A stretch of DNA of 64,000 bases from Chaetomium olivaceum (Eukaryota; Ascomycota; Sordariomycetes; Sordariales; Chaetomiaceae), in assembly GCA_039881045.1 (NCBI GenBank), contig JAYWVB010000011.1, positions 558,001 to 622,000 on the forward strand, read 5' to 3'. Below are positions 10,794 through 22,227 of this stretch, one piece after another. Made by a program: the position numbers and the translations under genes. The notes beneath the pieces were generated by a model that was given only the letters and a program-made list of their open reading frames with translations, had not been told where the DNA came from and searched no databases. How positions within the stretch are numbered: the first letter of the stretch is position 1; every line of letters starts with the position of its first letter.

Positions 10794-11600
10794 GAGAGCT
10801 GAGCCGACGTGTGTGTGTGTGTATCTGTTGTAACCGGATTTCAAACTGTGATGTGGGTTGAGTGAGTGAGTGACTTGTTTGCTGCCCGGGTTGGATGGAT
10901 GGGTGGATGGGACCTTGCAGCATGGAATTACGGCAAGTGGATTCGCCGAGCGGAATGCCACGCCAAATCCCGTCCAAAGACTGTCGTGTGCACCACAAGT
11001 ACATACACAAGTACACACCACATGTCGTCAGGCTGCATCTTCCCTGGTACGCATCAACATTGGTGTATTTTGTCCTGCATGTTTATCTAATCTGCATAAG
11101 ATCATCCGTCCCACGAAGACATCCCACCATTCCGATCTCCGTGTCCTCCAATCTCCAAACTACAATAAGACACGATTTCGGCCCTGCTTCCAAGTACTTC
11201 AATGCCAAGTGCGCCACTTCTGCTTGGGACAACGGGGATTCTGTGGGGGCCCGGTTCGGGTTCCATTGCTTCCATTCTTGCTGAGAGCATCAGTGACTTC
11301 CATTTTCTTACGTGTTAATCCAGCTCTCACTTCACCAACTCTCGAGCTTGAAGTGCTGCCATGTTCGATTAGGCCAGGGCGTCGTCCACCGTCTAACTAT
11401 TATTTGGGGCACAATCTGATCGAGATCAACTAATGCAATTCCCATCTCCCCCGTCCTGATAGCTGCTAGCCTAGGCTAGGTGCTCTTCTGCTGAGCACCT
11501 TCTTGGAGCTTCCCCGAGACTTCGTGTCACACCCCACGCGCTAGCTTCAGGCTTTCCTGCCCGCATCGTCCCGAGATATCCGAGAAAGGCAGGCCGCTCA
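10794..11600. promoter_or_regulatory. Divergent promoter between the folate gene and the OPT transporter
   Basis: This is 807 bp without a convincing gene. It includes short simple repeats next to the folate gene: GTGTGTGTGTGT at about 10809-10820, GAGTGAGTGAGTG at about 10859-10871, and TGGATGGATGGG-type repeats at about 10892-10911. Confidence 0.5.
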
Positions 11601-14600
11601 ATGACTCTCTCCGGCGGGAGAAACACTCCATCGGACAAGCAGCTCGAATCGGACTGGACAATTCCACTGCAATCCCTGGACTCGGGACCCGCACGACTCA
11701 GCAAGGGCCCCACGCCGCAGCAGCTTGCCCCGGACTTTTCTGCCCCTCCTCCCCCCCACACACGCGACGACAACACGACGACGTCGCTCCCACCGCACTA
11801 CTACAACAAAACCGAGTTAAGACGACGTGCCGACACCCATGGCCGCGGATCCGAGTCGACGACTGTGCCAGTGGCTGACCAGACAGAGACCGACAGCCCG
11901 AGCGACCCGGCATCCGAATACATGGCCAAGGACCCCCCGCCGTTGCACTCGGCTGCTGCCGCCGGCCATAGCAGTCCCTCTTATGGCTCCATAACGCCGC
12001 GGCCCTCGGATGATAGTACCGGCGAAGACGAGGACAACAACAATGCCCAATTGGTGCGGTCCCGAAAACCTTCGGATGCGAGTCGGAGATCATTGGGCGG
12101 GTTCGGAGTGCGACGGCGCCGTGACGGCTCCCAGCCCAGGTCACCGACCTCGAGGAGGACGCCCAGGCAGTCGGAGGAGCTCGGGGGATCCACTACGATT
12201 GGGGGCCTCGAGGGCCGCTTCGGCACCACCGAGACACCGTTGCTGAACGACCTGGCCAAGCAGCCGGAAGGCGAGGAGGAGGAAGACGATGACGAGCGGT
12301 CCTTCGTGTCCGACTCGGGCGCGGACGACGACGAAGATCCGCCAGATAACTCCCCCTACGCGCAGGTTCGGGCCTCCGTCTCCTCCACCGACAACACGAG
12401 CCTGTCGATCAACACGCCCCGGATGTGGGCGCTGTCCATCCTTTTCTCCATTCTCGGCTCCTCGACCAATTTGTTTTTCTCTTTAAGATACCCCAGTGTT
12501 GCAATTACGCCAGTTATAGCATTGTTAATGGTACACCCTCTTGGTCTCCTATGGGACTATTTTTTGAAACGAGCCGACGATCCTCCGGAAGAGTATGTCG
12601 ACGGGCTCCGGAGCGGCAATCCCCCGGTAGCCAGTTGCGACCCCCGCTCACGATTCGTCCCCCGAGGGCAGGGGTAGGCTTGACCGGGCCCGGATATGGC
12701 TCGCACAGGGCCGGTGGAATGAGAAGGAGCATAGCTGCGTTTATGTCAGCAGCAATGTGTCGTTCGGATTTGCCTTTGCGACCGACGTCATCGTCGAGCA
12801 GACGCAGTTCTACAAGCAGGAGGCCCCTATCGTGTACCAGCTCCTATTAACAATATCGACCCAGATACTGGGGTACACCTTTGCCGGCCTGACGCGGCGC
12901 TTCTTAGTCCGGCCGAGCGGTATGATATGGCCGGGCACCCTGATGTCGGCAGCCATGTTCACTACCCTCCACAGAGAGGAGAACAAGGAGGCCAACGGCT
13001 GGAAGATCAGCAGGTGGAAATTCTTCTACGCCGTCTGGCTGGGCGCTTTTCTCTTTTACTTTCTGCCGGGGTTGCTGATGCCAGCGCTGAGTTACTTTAA
13101 CGTGATCACCTGGTTCGCTCCTGACAATGTCGTCGTCGCCAACCTGTTTGGCGTCGTCTCGGGACTGGGGCTGTTCCGCCCTAACCTTCGACTGGGCGCA
13201 GGTCGCCTACATCGGTTCGCCGCTGCTCACCCCGTTTTGGGCGGCCATGAATGTGGTGGGCGGACTCGTGGTGGTCATGTGGATCGTCGCGCCCATCGCG
13301 TACTACAGCAACTGGCTGTACTCGTCGTATATGCCGATCCTGTCGGCCGCCGTGTTCGACAACACCGGTAACGTGTACGACGTGAGTAAGGTGTTGACCA
13401 AAGACTTCATGTTCGACCGGGAGGCCTACTCCAAGTACAGCCGCGTGTTCCTCCCCATCACCTATGTGCTGAGCTATGGCGTGCAGTTTGCCGGGCTGGC
13501 CGCGCTTTTGACGCACACGGTCTGCTGGCATGGGAAGGACATATGGACGCAGTGGAAGCGGTCGTTGGAGGAGACGTCCGGGGAGCAGAAAGGCACATAT
13601 CAACCAGTGTCTGAACCGAGTGGGAGATCGCCTAGGTCGCCTAACGGTCGAGACCGGGGAGCGAACAGGTCCTCGATGAGCATTGACAACATAATGAGTC
13701 GCGAGGATGTGCACAATCGCTTGATGAGGAGGTACAAGGACGCCCCGATGATGTGGTATCTCATGACTTTTGTCTCGATGACGGCCATCGGTATTTTTGT
13801 TGTCGAGTAGTGAGTTCCCCCCTTTCATGGGAGTGAGCGTATGCATGCATGCATGCGGCTTGACCGGCTGCTAACCAGTTCAGCTACCCGATCCACCTCC
13901 CCTGGTACGGCCTCCTCCTCGCGCTCGGCATCTGCACCATCCTCTTCATTCCCATCGGCATCATCATGGCCGTCACAAACCAGCACTCGTCCATCTACCT
14001 AATCTGCCAGCTCATCGCCGGCATCCTCTTCCCCGGCCGCCCCGTCGCCAACATGGTCTTCGTCACCTACGGCTACATCTCCTCGGCCCAAGGCATCAAG
14101 TTCGCCGCCGACCTCAAGCTCGGCCACTACATGAAGATCCCCCCGCGCATCCTCTTCACCGTCCAGATCGTCGCCACCGTCATCTCCTCCCTCACCCAAA
14201 TCGCCGTCCTCAACTGGATGTTCGTCCACGTCCCGGGCCTCTGCACCCCGCAGGCCATCAACGGCTTCACCTGCCCCATCGCCCGCGTCCACTTCAACGG
14301 CTCCATCCTCTGGGGCGTCGTCGGCCCCGCCGAGTTTTCGGCCCCACCGCCACCTACCGGCCCCTCGTCTGGGCCTTCCTCGTCGGCGCCCTCCTCCCCC
14401 TACCCCTGTGGCTGTACGCCCGCCACCGCCCGCGCTCCGTCGTCCGCAAGATTAACCTCCCTGTCCTGTTCGGCTCCCTCGGCTGGATCCCCCCCGCCAC
14501 GGGACTCAACTTCTCTGTCTGGGCGCTCGTCTGCTACGTCTTCAATTACCTCGTCAAGCGGCGCGCGCCGGCGTGGTGGGCGAAATATACCATGACGCTG

Positions 14601-14861
14601 AGCGCGGCACTGGACTCGGGGCTGGCGTTTGGGATTGTGGTGGTGTTCTTTGGGTTTGTGTACTCGGGCGTGATGCGCGGGTTTAGTTGGTGGGGGACCG
14701 AGGTGTATAAGAAGGGGTGTGATTGGCAGGCGTGTGCTTGGAGGGAGGTGCCGGAGGGGGGAGGTTTGGGCCGGAGGTTTGGTAGAGGTTTTGGTAGAGG
14801 TTTTGGTAGACGGTTTAGAAGGGGGGTGGGGGAAGAGGGGGGGGGGAGGGTTGTTTGGTGA
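11601..14861 (+). CDS. OPT-family oligopeptide transporter, with frame breaks
   Basis: OPT proteins are proton-coupled importers of tetra- and pentapeptides and related ligands, with 12-16 membrane helices. A long acidic cytosolic N-terminus (about 250 residues) leads to the conserved NSPYAQVRASV and LSINTPRMWALSILF region. The signature GRWNEKEHSCVYVSSNVSFG and then EANGWKISRWKFFY, VVSGLGLF, LTFDWAQVAYIGSPL, VTNQHSS, QGIKFAADLKLGHYMKIPPR and a final hydrophobic block follow. One intron is clear at 13810-13883 (GTGAGT to CAG, branch GCTAAC); it contains ATGC repeats. Three frame breaks remain: about 12627-12636 (one base too many), 13177-13182 (one too many) and 14335-14338 (a T run one short). 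Conserved sequence lies on both sides of each. The C-terminus ends in a Gly-Arg-Phe repeat. The gene could be decaying, but the pattern shared with neighbouring genes favours sequence error. Confidence 0.85.
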
Positions 14862-15852
14862 GTGAGCGGGTTGTTGTCTGGTGAGTGAGTGGGTGGGTGG
14901 GTGAGTGGGTGGAGGGAAGGGAGGGGGGCGGGGTTAGTGTACGCGTATTGGGGGGTTCGGGGAGGGCTGTAAGCGTACTCCTGGGTTGCTTGTGTGGCTT
15001 GGGTGTGTATACTTGGTATGTGGATGTGAGGGAAGTCAGAGGGAGGTGGTCAGTCGGTTGGGCGAGGAAAGAGGGAAAGGGAGAGGGTGGTTGGTTTTTA
15101 ATGACTGGTAATGATGCTGCTGGACTCAGTTTGGTGGAGGTGTGGTGTGGTGTGCATTGCATTGCATTGTATGGCGTTGGGATGGGTAAAAATAAGGACA
15201 TTGGTCCGGCGGCTCAGGCATAGTAGAGTATCTCGGTAGGCACCTGAGTTATGGAAGTCATTTGGTTGAGGGGGAAGCGCTGTTGGCGGTCAATGGAACT
15301 GAAGCAATGCGTTGAACTGTTTGTTTGATACATAACTACCTAGTTACTCTTGGGTTGTGCGGGACTGGAAGTTTCCCCTATTTACCCCTTAACCATTCCA
15401 GCGTAATTGAAATGTACTAGTGAAAGAAGTTCGAGCTGAAGTCCCCCCTGTTCTCCTTTTCCGCGTACAAGGGGATGGGGCACCCGGTGGCGAAGCTACA
15501 CTAGATTAGTATGTAACTAGACTGCCACCTCCCTTGCTGCAAGAATAAGCGGAAATCTAGGCCAGGAACGAAGGGTCACCGTTAGTTAACCGAAGTGAAT
15601 AATATCATTTCACCATTCTAGTCCACACAAGACAGTCATCGAATGCGAGATGCAAGATGAGACTCGGAGTCGGTGACAGCAAAGTAAATGTCAGAATTGT
15701 TCGCTTTATGCACAACTTATGATACCTTTAAAAACCCTACCCCCAGAATTGATACAACGACAAAGAGAATCAGCCCTGGCGCCCCGCCGCAATGAGTGTA
15801 GTGTAGTGTAATAGTTGTTGTGAAAAGATCCACATCTTCCCCTCCCGCGCCA
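14862..15852. other. Convergent 3' flanks with a G-rich block
   Basis: This is about 990 bp between the OPT and GRAM-VASt gene ends. The first 100 bp is a GTGA/GGGT simple repeat that contains a canonical four-run G-quadruplex motif at 14891-14909. The rest shows no credible gene. Confidence 0.55.
14891..14909 (+). other. Predicted G-quadruplex motif just after the OPT stop
   Basis: Four GGG runs (14891, 14895, 14899, 14907) are separated by loops of 1, 1 and 5 bases. The motif lies 30 bp after the OPT stop on the coding strand, so it would be in the 3' UTR. More G runs follow to about 14940. Folding is a prediction from the pattern only. Confidence 0.6.
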
Positions 15853-18800
15853 TCACCTCGCCGTCTCCTCCTTCCCCACCACCGCCTTCAGCACCTCAAG
15901 ATGCTCTTCGGTAACGCGTATCGCTTCCTTCAGTTCCCGCTCATCCATCCTCTCCTCCCTCAGCTTCTCCTCCACCGTCCGCGGATCGACGCTCCGCTTC
16001 CAGCGGTGGGTCCGCTCCGAGCCTTTCCAGCCCGGCCCGCTCCTCGATCCACTCCCACAGATCGCTCTCCTCTTTCCTCCACATCTCCTCATACGCCGCT
16101 AGCCGTTGTGGCGCGTTGGCGTACGCCGGGTCGTGGGAATACCGCGGCGCGCCCTGGCGGGTGCCGAACCCGAACCAAGAGGCAACCAACAGCCCAACAA
16201 GTAAGCCGTAGACAACGTTGCCGGTGAGGATTGGCCGGATGGTGTCGACGACAGGGCTAAGAATAGGCCGCGCGGGCTCAAAGAGGCCCCAGCTCTGCTT
16301 GGTCAAGGCTTTGGTGGCACCCTCGGCATCGCTGGCGGGGTTCGATGAGCGCCGATTTGCCTTTGCGGCCGCGTTTTTCCGCGCGGGCGGCCGCGCCGTT
16401 GAGCGTGCTGGACCGCGCGCGGGACGAGACGGCAGCCTTGAGACCGGCGAAAAGGTCTTTGCAAAATTGTAACTGGCCCTCGTTTGCGCCGCTCGATGGC
16501 ACCTGGAGGAGCAGTCTCATCAGCATGGAAATTGTGAGAGGGCAAAATACACATACCCTTCAGCCAGCTCTTGCCGGACCATTCTATGACGTTGTTGATT
16601 TGGATGCGGGTGCCGTTGTTTTCCGCCCAGGTGAGGCAGTACTTGGTCTTGACGACAAAGATGTTGCCGCTGGGGACGTCGGGGTTCTGTGTACTGACGA
16701 GGACGTTGACCGCCTTCTCGAGGTCGATGTTCTCGAGGGTCTCCGTGACGACACACTTTGTCTGCTTCGGCCCTATCGAAGCATACAGCGGCTTGATATA
16801 CGTGTAATTGCGCGTCCTGATCTCCTCCGTTAGACCACGCTTGTCCTCCATCTGAAGGTCCATGCACTTCTGGTCCGTCGTGAGCCACCGGCCCATCCAG
16901 GTTGCCGAGGCGGGACCGAACAGCATAGTGTACACTTTGCCGAGCGGGGCGGGGATGACGTCGTCACCCAACACCTTCTCGTAATGGGTCGGCCCATCTC
17001 CGCAGTCGGTGGGCGCGTGTGTCGCGGGGCCAGGGAAGTCGGTAGCGCCCGCTGGTGAACCGTCCTCCTGCTTCTCGGCAGGTGCCACGCCGCCGGAGAC
17101 CTTACGCGGAGCAGCCTTTTCGGTAAAGTCCGAAACAGGGCCATCAGATACAGGTCCACCCCCTGGCTGTCCTCCTCGTCCTCGTCCTCGTCGTAGACAT
17201 CGTCTCCATCCTCGCTCTCCTCCTCAGACCCTGAAATGCTCTGGGTACCCGTGACAGATGCCGCCTCGGCGTCGAGTTTTTCTGTCCGGTCGCCCCCTGG
17301 CTCTTCCAGACGGACACCATTGAGAGAGCTTTGTAGCTGGGGGTGGCCAAGCTTCCAGATCTTGATAATAAGGTCGTAGGTGGTGTCGCGGCTGGCGAAG
17401 GAGGCGAAGACGTGCTTTGCATGCAGCGTGGAAATCTCGAGGCCGTTCTTGAATACCAGGGCCGTGCTGCGTTTCTCGACCGCGACAATCTCGTCGAAGC
17501 TCATGACGAGCGTCGTGACCCAACCGAGGATGTTGCTGCTGAAGCAGAGATGGCCTTCAGAGATATACAGACGGCCATGTGCGAGAATCTCACGTTGCAG
17601 GGCGCAGCTGTAGTCCTCGATTAGGTAGTCATCATCGGGCACACTCTTGAATAGCACGTGGAAATCGCGATTTCTCTTCTTGTTGGCAACGGCAAATCCG
17701 GTGAGTTTCGGGGCGCCAATGTTTGGGTTCACGAGCGACGAGTTGGCGGCCGCAATGGCAGCCCCGATAGTGCTGGTGGCTGCGGTCCCATGCGTGGCAA
17801 TGCTACTTCCGCGGTTCCTACGATGGCCGATAGCGCTGCGTATGCTACCGCTGCGGTGAACGCCCGTCTTATCCTCATAAACGCTGCCAGCAGGGGTCGT
17901 CCGCTCAGCCCCCGCTGATTCCTGGACGGACCGCGGCCGGGAGGCATTCGGGTCTTCTGGGAGGTCAATGCCGGCGACGTGCGGTTCTGCTGGGGCGGAT
18001 TCGGATCTCGATCGGGGTTCCGTGTCGGAGAAGCGGGTGACGACAGGACTCGGCGCCGGGCTTGGGGCGTCCGCAATGCCCAGCTGGCTAAGACTGAGGT
18101 CGCCCATGCCAAGTGTTTTGACGGCCGGCTCCTTGGGCTCGGTAGACGGTCGTTGTGAAGCCACAGATTCTACCTCGACGGCGTCCAGTTCCCTATCGGC
18201 CTGTTGCTCCTTGACCGGTGTCCCCCTGTTCTTGGGAGGGCCAGCGTTGAGGGCGGCTGGTATTGTGGTTGTGAGTGAGTTGGCGGTGTTCTGGACCGCC
18301 GAGAACATGGAAGAGAAAAAGGTGGCAGCAGGGTTGCCAGGGGTCGCCGGGCCGTTCTCGGGTGTCGGCGTCAGCGGTGGGGCGGCCACGTTCGAGAGCT
18401 TGCTTGGGCCAGCATTGGAGCCTGCCCTCCGTCTCTGGGTGATCATGCTCTGCGCCAGAACCGCATCGGCGGGGCGACGAGGACCGGTAGCCGAGGCAAG
18501 ACCTGGTTGGGTATCGGTAGGGGTCGGAGGGGTGTTCACAATGACCGGCGCTGCTGAGTCTCCGGGGGGAGTCCGAGGTGGCACCCTCAGCGGTTCGAGC
18601 TTTTGGCCCCGCGAGAAACGTCGGCTGCGGTCGACAGAGGTCTTGGGCTCTGTCTGGGAGTCGAGTACCGGTGGGTCTTCCGGGGTATCCTCTGAAGTTA
18701 AGCTCTTTCCGTCGCTCGAGGTCTTCTTCGGCCTAAATACGTCTCTAAGTCGGCTAGAGGATCGTTTCGGGCGGAGTTCGGGAGGGCCAAGTGTAGTCCG

Positions 18801-19731
18801 GCTCCGGTCGAGGGATGGGGCGGACTCGAGGCTGTCGGAGCTATCCTGGGGTAAAACGGGTGACCGTGTAGACTTTTGGGAGGTGGTATCGGAAAAGAGG
18901 GGCGTTGAATCGTGCGAAACTTGTATTGAGGGTGAGGCAGTCGTTGTCAAGTGGTCGATTGGTGACGAATTGGTAGAGGTGGCGATGGGCCTGTTGGTGC
19001 TAGCGAGCGGGAGTGATGTCAGTTGCTGCGACACGGCAGGGCCAGCCCCTTAAGAAGATACAAAGAAAAACGCTATGATGAGACGACGAATCCGGGAATC
19101 CGGGAATTTGGGAATTTAATAAATGGAACAGTGGGAAGAATAAGACGGGATGAGGCTGATGCGAGGGCCAACATCCAGCAGCAGAAACGTCTGCTGGGGG
19201 AGGCGCAGGCGATGTTCATGGCCCCCAGGGTGGGACCAAGCTCTCCGAGCTGCTAAACTAGTGTGCTAGTGAGTACGTGCATACGGCTCTCGCACACATG
19301 TGCATTTTGCGGAGGCAGTTTGTATGTACGTGTTCCGAGTATTGTACGAGCAATACGCGTACTCCGCATCCACTGCCAAGAGCAGACGAACAGGGTTGGC
19401 GAATTGGCACAATTGATGAAGGGTGAAAAGGGAAAAAGGAAAGAAGGGGCAATGGAGGTGGTGTGTAAGGTCCTAAGATAACTCACGATTCCCGGTCAAA
19501 GTCGTCGATAGCTGCTGGGTCTGTGTTGTTGCTCTTTAGGCTCCCGTTGAGCGAGTTGGCGTCGCTGCCAAAAGTGCTGCGACTGGTGATGCCGCCTCTC
19601 TGTGAAGCAACGTCATCGCTAATGCTTGCCGTTTCGGCCATCGACGAGCTCTTGTTGCGACGCCGTTTCGCAGCGATGGACTTTGGCAGCAGTTTTCCAA
19701 TCCCGTTGGACTGGCTCGTCGGGGTCTCCAT
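15853..19731 (-). CDS. GRAM-VASt sterol-transfer protein of the Lam/Ltc (Ysp2-like) family
   Basis: Lam/Ltc proteins sit in the ER at membrane contact sites and move ergosterol between membranes. Exon 1 (19731-19487) encodes METPTSQSNGIGKLLPKSIA and ends DDFDRES. After an intron of about 440 bp, exon 2 (from about 19048) gives a long disordered Ser/Pro region. Next comes the GRAM domain (about 17340-17700; DFHVLFKSVPDDDYLIEDYS), an acidic linker and the VASt domain (about 16560-16990; VYTMLFGPASATWMGRWL). Exon 3 (16502-15853) ends with a membrane segment (VVYGLLVGLLVASWFGF) and a terminal helix. Frame breaks occur at 17159-17163 (G run one short), 16557-16559 (one G extra beside the intron 16556-16503), 16337-16340 (one C extra) and about 16000-16030; the exon 1-2 junction is also one base off. 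The corrected protein is about 1,120 residues. The family is clear; the exact model is not. Confidence 0.85.
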
Positions 19732-20629
19732 TGTGGCGGCGGTTTGCGGCGTTCAGATGATCCCTGCGTAGAGTCCGAGATGCAGCCTGCCAGTGCAGCG
19801 CCAGTGTGAGACAGCGGATGTCATACACAATACCTGCCAGTCATGACGCCGAGACCGGCGACAATTGGTGTAATCGGGGGGGGGGGGGGTTTCAGCAGTG
19901 GGCCTGGTATCGGATATCGAGAGTCGAGGTGGAAGAACCGAATTGTATGAGGAAAGAAGGAGTTTAAAACTCGATGTTACGATGGCAGGATGGCTGGGGG
20001 CGAGCTGGTGAGCCCCTCAAATGTGTTTGAAGTTGGTGTGTTCCACTGCCGTATTCAACCTTGAGGATATTCGTACTGTGGTTAATGTAACCGGAACTTG
20101 GTGTCGCTACAGGGGTAATTGAGCTAGTGCTAACGAAGAGTTACTGGGAACAGCTCTCTTGCTCCGGGCGGGAACCTCCTGAGGCTCTTGGGGACGAAAC
20201 AGACCAAACCATGAATAGGTACCTAAGACATCTCAACATAACTTGGTTATTTTGATAAGCTGAATTAGGTAAGGCTGAAGCCAGAGTGAACGCCTCGGTT
20301 TTACTTCTGACTTCTATTCTTAGTTTCGTTTCAATCTGCTGTTCAAAATTACATGCCCCTTTCAATCATTCGCCCTCAGGCTAGTTAGTGGGGCAAGTCC
20401 AAGTATCCAATTCCCCGGGCTGCGGTACATTGCAGTGGCAACCAGGACCAGCAACTCCCGTCGCTTCCAGCCCTACGCTTCGAGGCTGCGCCGTCACGCC
20501 GTCCCGTTCCCCGCCATCCCCGATCGGTCACCGTCAACTGTCAACTCTCAACTGTCAACTGTCCAACTCCAAACGCCGCCCACAAATGCCTTAACGTCCC
20601 TACCTGATGCGACACGCAATTATCGAGAC
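19732..20629. promoter_or_regulatory. Divergent promoter between the GRAM-VASt and Atg38-like genes
   Basis: This is 898 bp with no credible gene. It contains a run of 14 consecutive G at 19876-19889 and short repeats of TCAACTGTCAACT type near 20530-20565, just before the plus-strand start. Confidence 0.5.
19876..19889 (+). repeat. Poly-G tract (14 G)
   Basis: This is a single uninterrupted run of G about 150 bp upstream of the GRAM-VASt start codon. Its true length is uncertain in any sequence that miscounts homopolymers. Confidence 0.75.
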
Positions 20630-22227
20630 ATGGAATCATCCCCTTTGACAAAGGTACACCCTGCGACCAGCGGCTTAGCTCTAGTTAGCTGACTGTTCAG
20701 GCGCATGATCACGCACGGGCGGCGGCGATTGCAACGCAGGCCTCGGACACCACAGTCGCCATCAACGAGCACGCTCAGGCTGCGGGCGAGTTCGCGAACG
20801 CTTCCAAAACTACAAACAGCTATGAGGCTTTGCGGACCCTGAGGTTGCTCGAGCAGCACCACAAACGACTATCGGAATTGCTAAAGTTGCCCCGCGGCCC
20901 ACCAAGTCAAGCCGGCCCCGATGACATTCCCGAGGAGGACGAGAAGGAGGAGCGGGAAGAGGGCGATCACAAGGCGGTGACTCCACGAGAGGATCAACTC
21001 CCCCCAAAGAAGAAACCCTCCGCGAAGCCTCCACCTACCTTGTCGTCTCACTCACGATACCCTGGTCGCAACCTCTCATCTTCCATCGCGAGCAACTTGG
21101 CGTCGGCACGAGGCATCCGGGCGAGCTATAGCACGCAACCGCTCCCGCCAAGTATATCGAACGATCAAGCGCCGGGGAGTCTGGAGGCCCGGCCCCGTCG
21201 AGAAGGTTCTTCGAAGGGCAAACCCCCAAATCCAAGCTGGGTACCCCCGGTCACCAAGGAAGATTCCGTCATCGAACCCCCGAAGCCCGAACCGACCAGT
21301 CCGACCCCAAGCGAGGATGGTTTCTCCAGATTCTACAGTACCTTTGGCAGCTTAATCAACCGGCTCTCGGCGCCTCTAGCGTTCACCGGCCTTCCCCTAG
21401 TCCCCGAGGAATCGACACCCACACCTACCCCTCCTCCCGCCGAGCAGCCCCAGAGAAAGCTGCGCCATAAAACATCCACCTCATCCGCCGAACCAGATCT
21501 CTCCAAGATCTACTCCCGCGCCACGCTGCGCTCTCTCGAACGCGACGGCCATGGCGCAGCCGACTCCTTCTACGTGGTCCCCACCAGCGGACACACCGCC
21601 TCATACGCCAGCGTGCTCAACCACGAAAACAAAGAAAAACGCCGCCTAGCCGCGTCAATGCACCGCGGCGGCGGCGGCGGCGTCGCCGACGAGAACGACG
21701 ACAACGAGGACGAGGACGACTTCGTCGACGCACGCGAGTCACAAGCGCCGATGTCGCCGACCTTCCGCCGGCTCCTCGCTCGGGCCCGCTCCGACAAAGA
21801 CCTGCGCAACATCGTCGAGGAGCTGTACACGGAGAACTCGACCCTCAAGGACGTGCTCGACAAGGTGAGCAAGCGGCTGCACAACTTCGAGCTCAACTCG
21901 CAGAGCTCGCATCTCGCGCTGGCGCAGAGCCTGCGGCTGCAGCGGCCTACCTCGCCGATATCGTCGAGCGGTTTGGGACTGGCGGCGGGTGTGGCAGGCG
22001 CAGGGGCAGGGGCAAGCGCCGGGGAGGAGGCGTTGAGGAAGCGGAACCGGGAGCTCGAGGAGCAGATGAGCGAGATGGTGCAGCGGATGAACAGCCTGGA
22101 AAAGGACCACCTGAAGTTGCAGGTCACGCTGGAGAAGTACAGGGACCGGTGGGAAAAGCTGAAGGCTGGGGCCAAGGCGCGTAGGTCGGCTCAGGATTTG
22201 GTTTATGACGGCGAGTCGAGGAGGTGA
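20630..22227 (+). CDS. MIT-domain and coiled-coil protein, Atg38/NRBF2-like
   Basis: Atg38/NRBF2 proteins attach to the autophagy PI3-kinase complex I through an N-terminal MIT domain and a C-terminal coiled coil. A tiny first exon (20630-20653, MESSPLTK) is joined by a 47-bp intron (20654-20700, branch GCTGAC) to the main exon. The first 65 residues form an Ala-rich three-helix MIT-like unit (HDHARAAAIATQASDTTVAI, then LRTLRLLEQHHKRLSELLKL). A long disordered Pro/Ser region follows, then a heptad-rich helix near residues 330-370 (DLRNIVEELYTENSTLKDVL). A second coiled coil lies near the end (NRELEEQMSEMVQRMNSLEK). The length is 516 residues with no frame break. The MIT plus coiled-coil order is what I see; the Atg38 assignment is inferred from it. 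Confidence 0.7.

Noticed and set aside
17968..19053. Plus-strand open frame of 361 codons
   Set aside because: It is antisense to the Ser/Pro-rich part of the GRAM-VASt gene; no domain.
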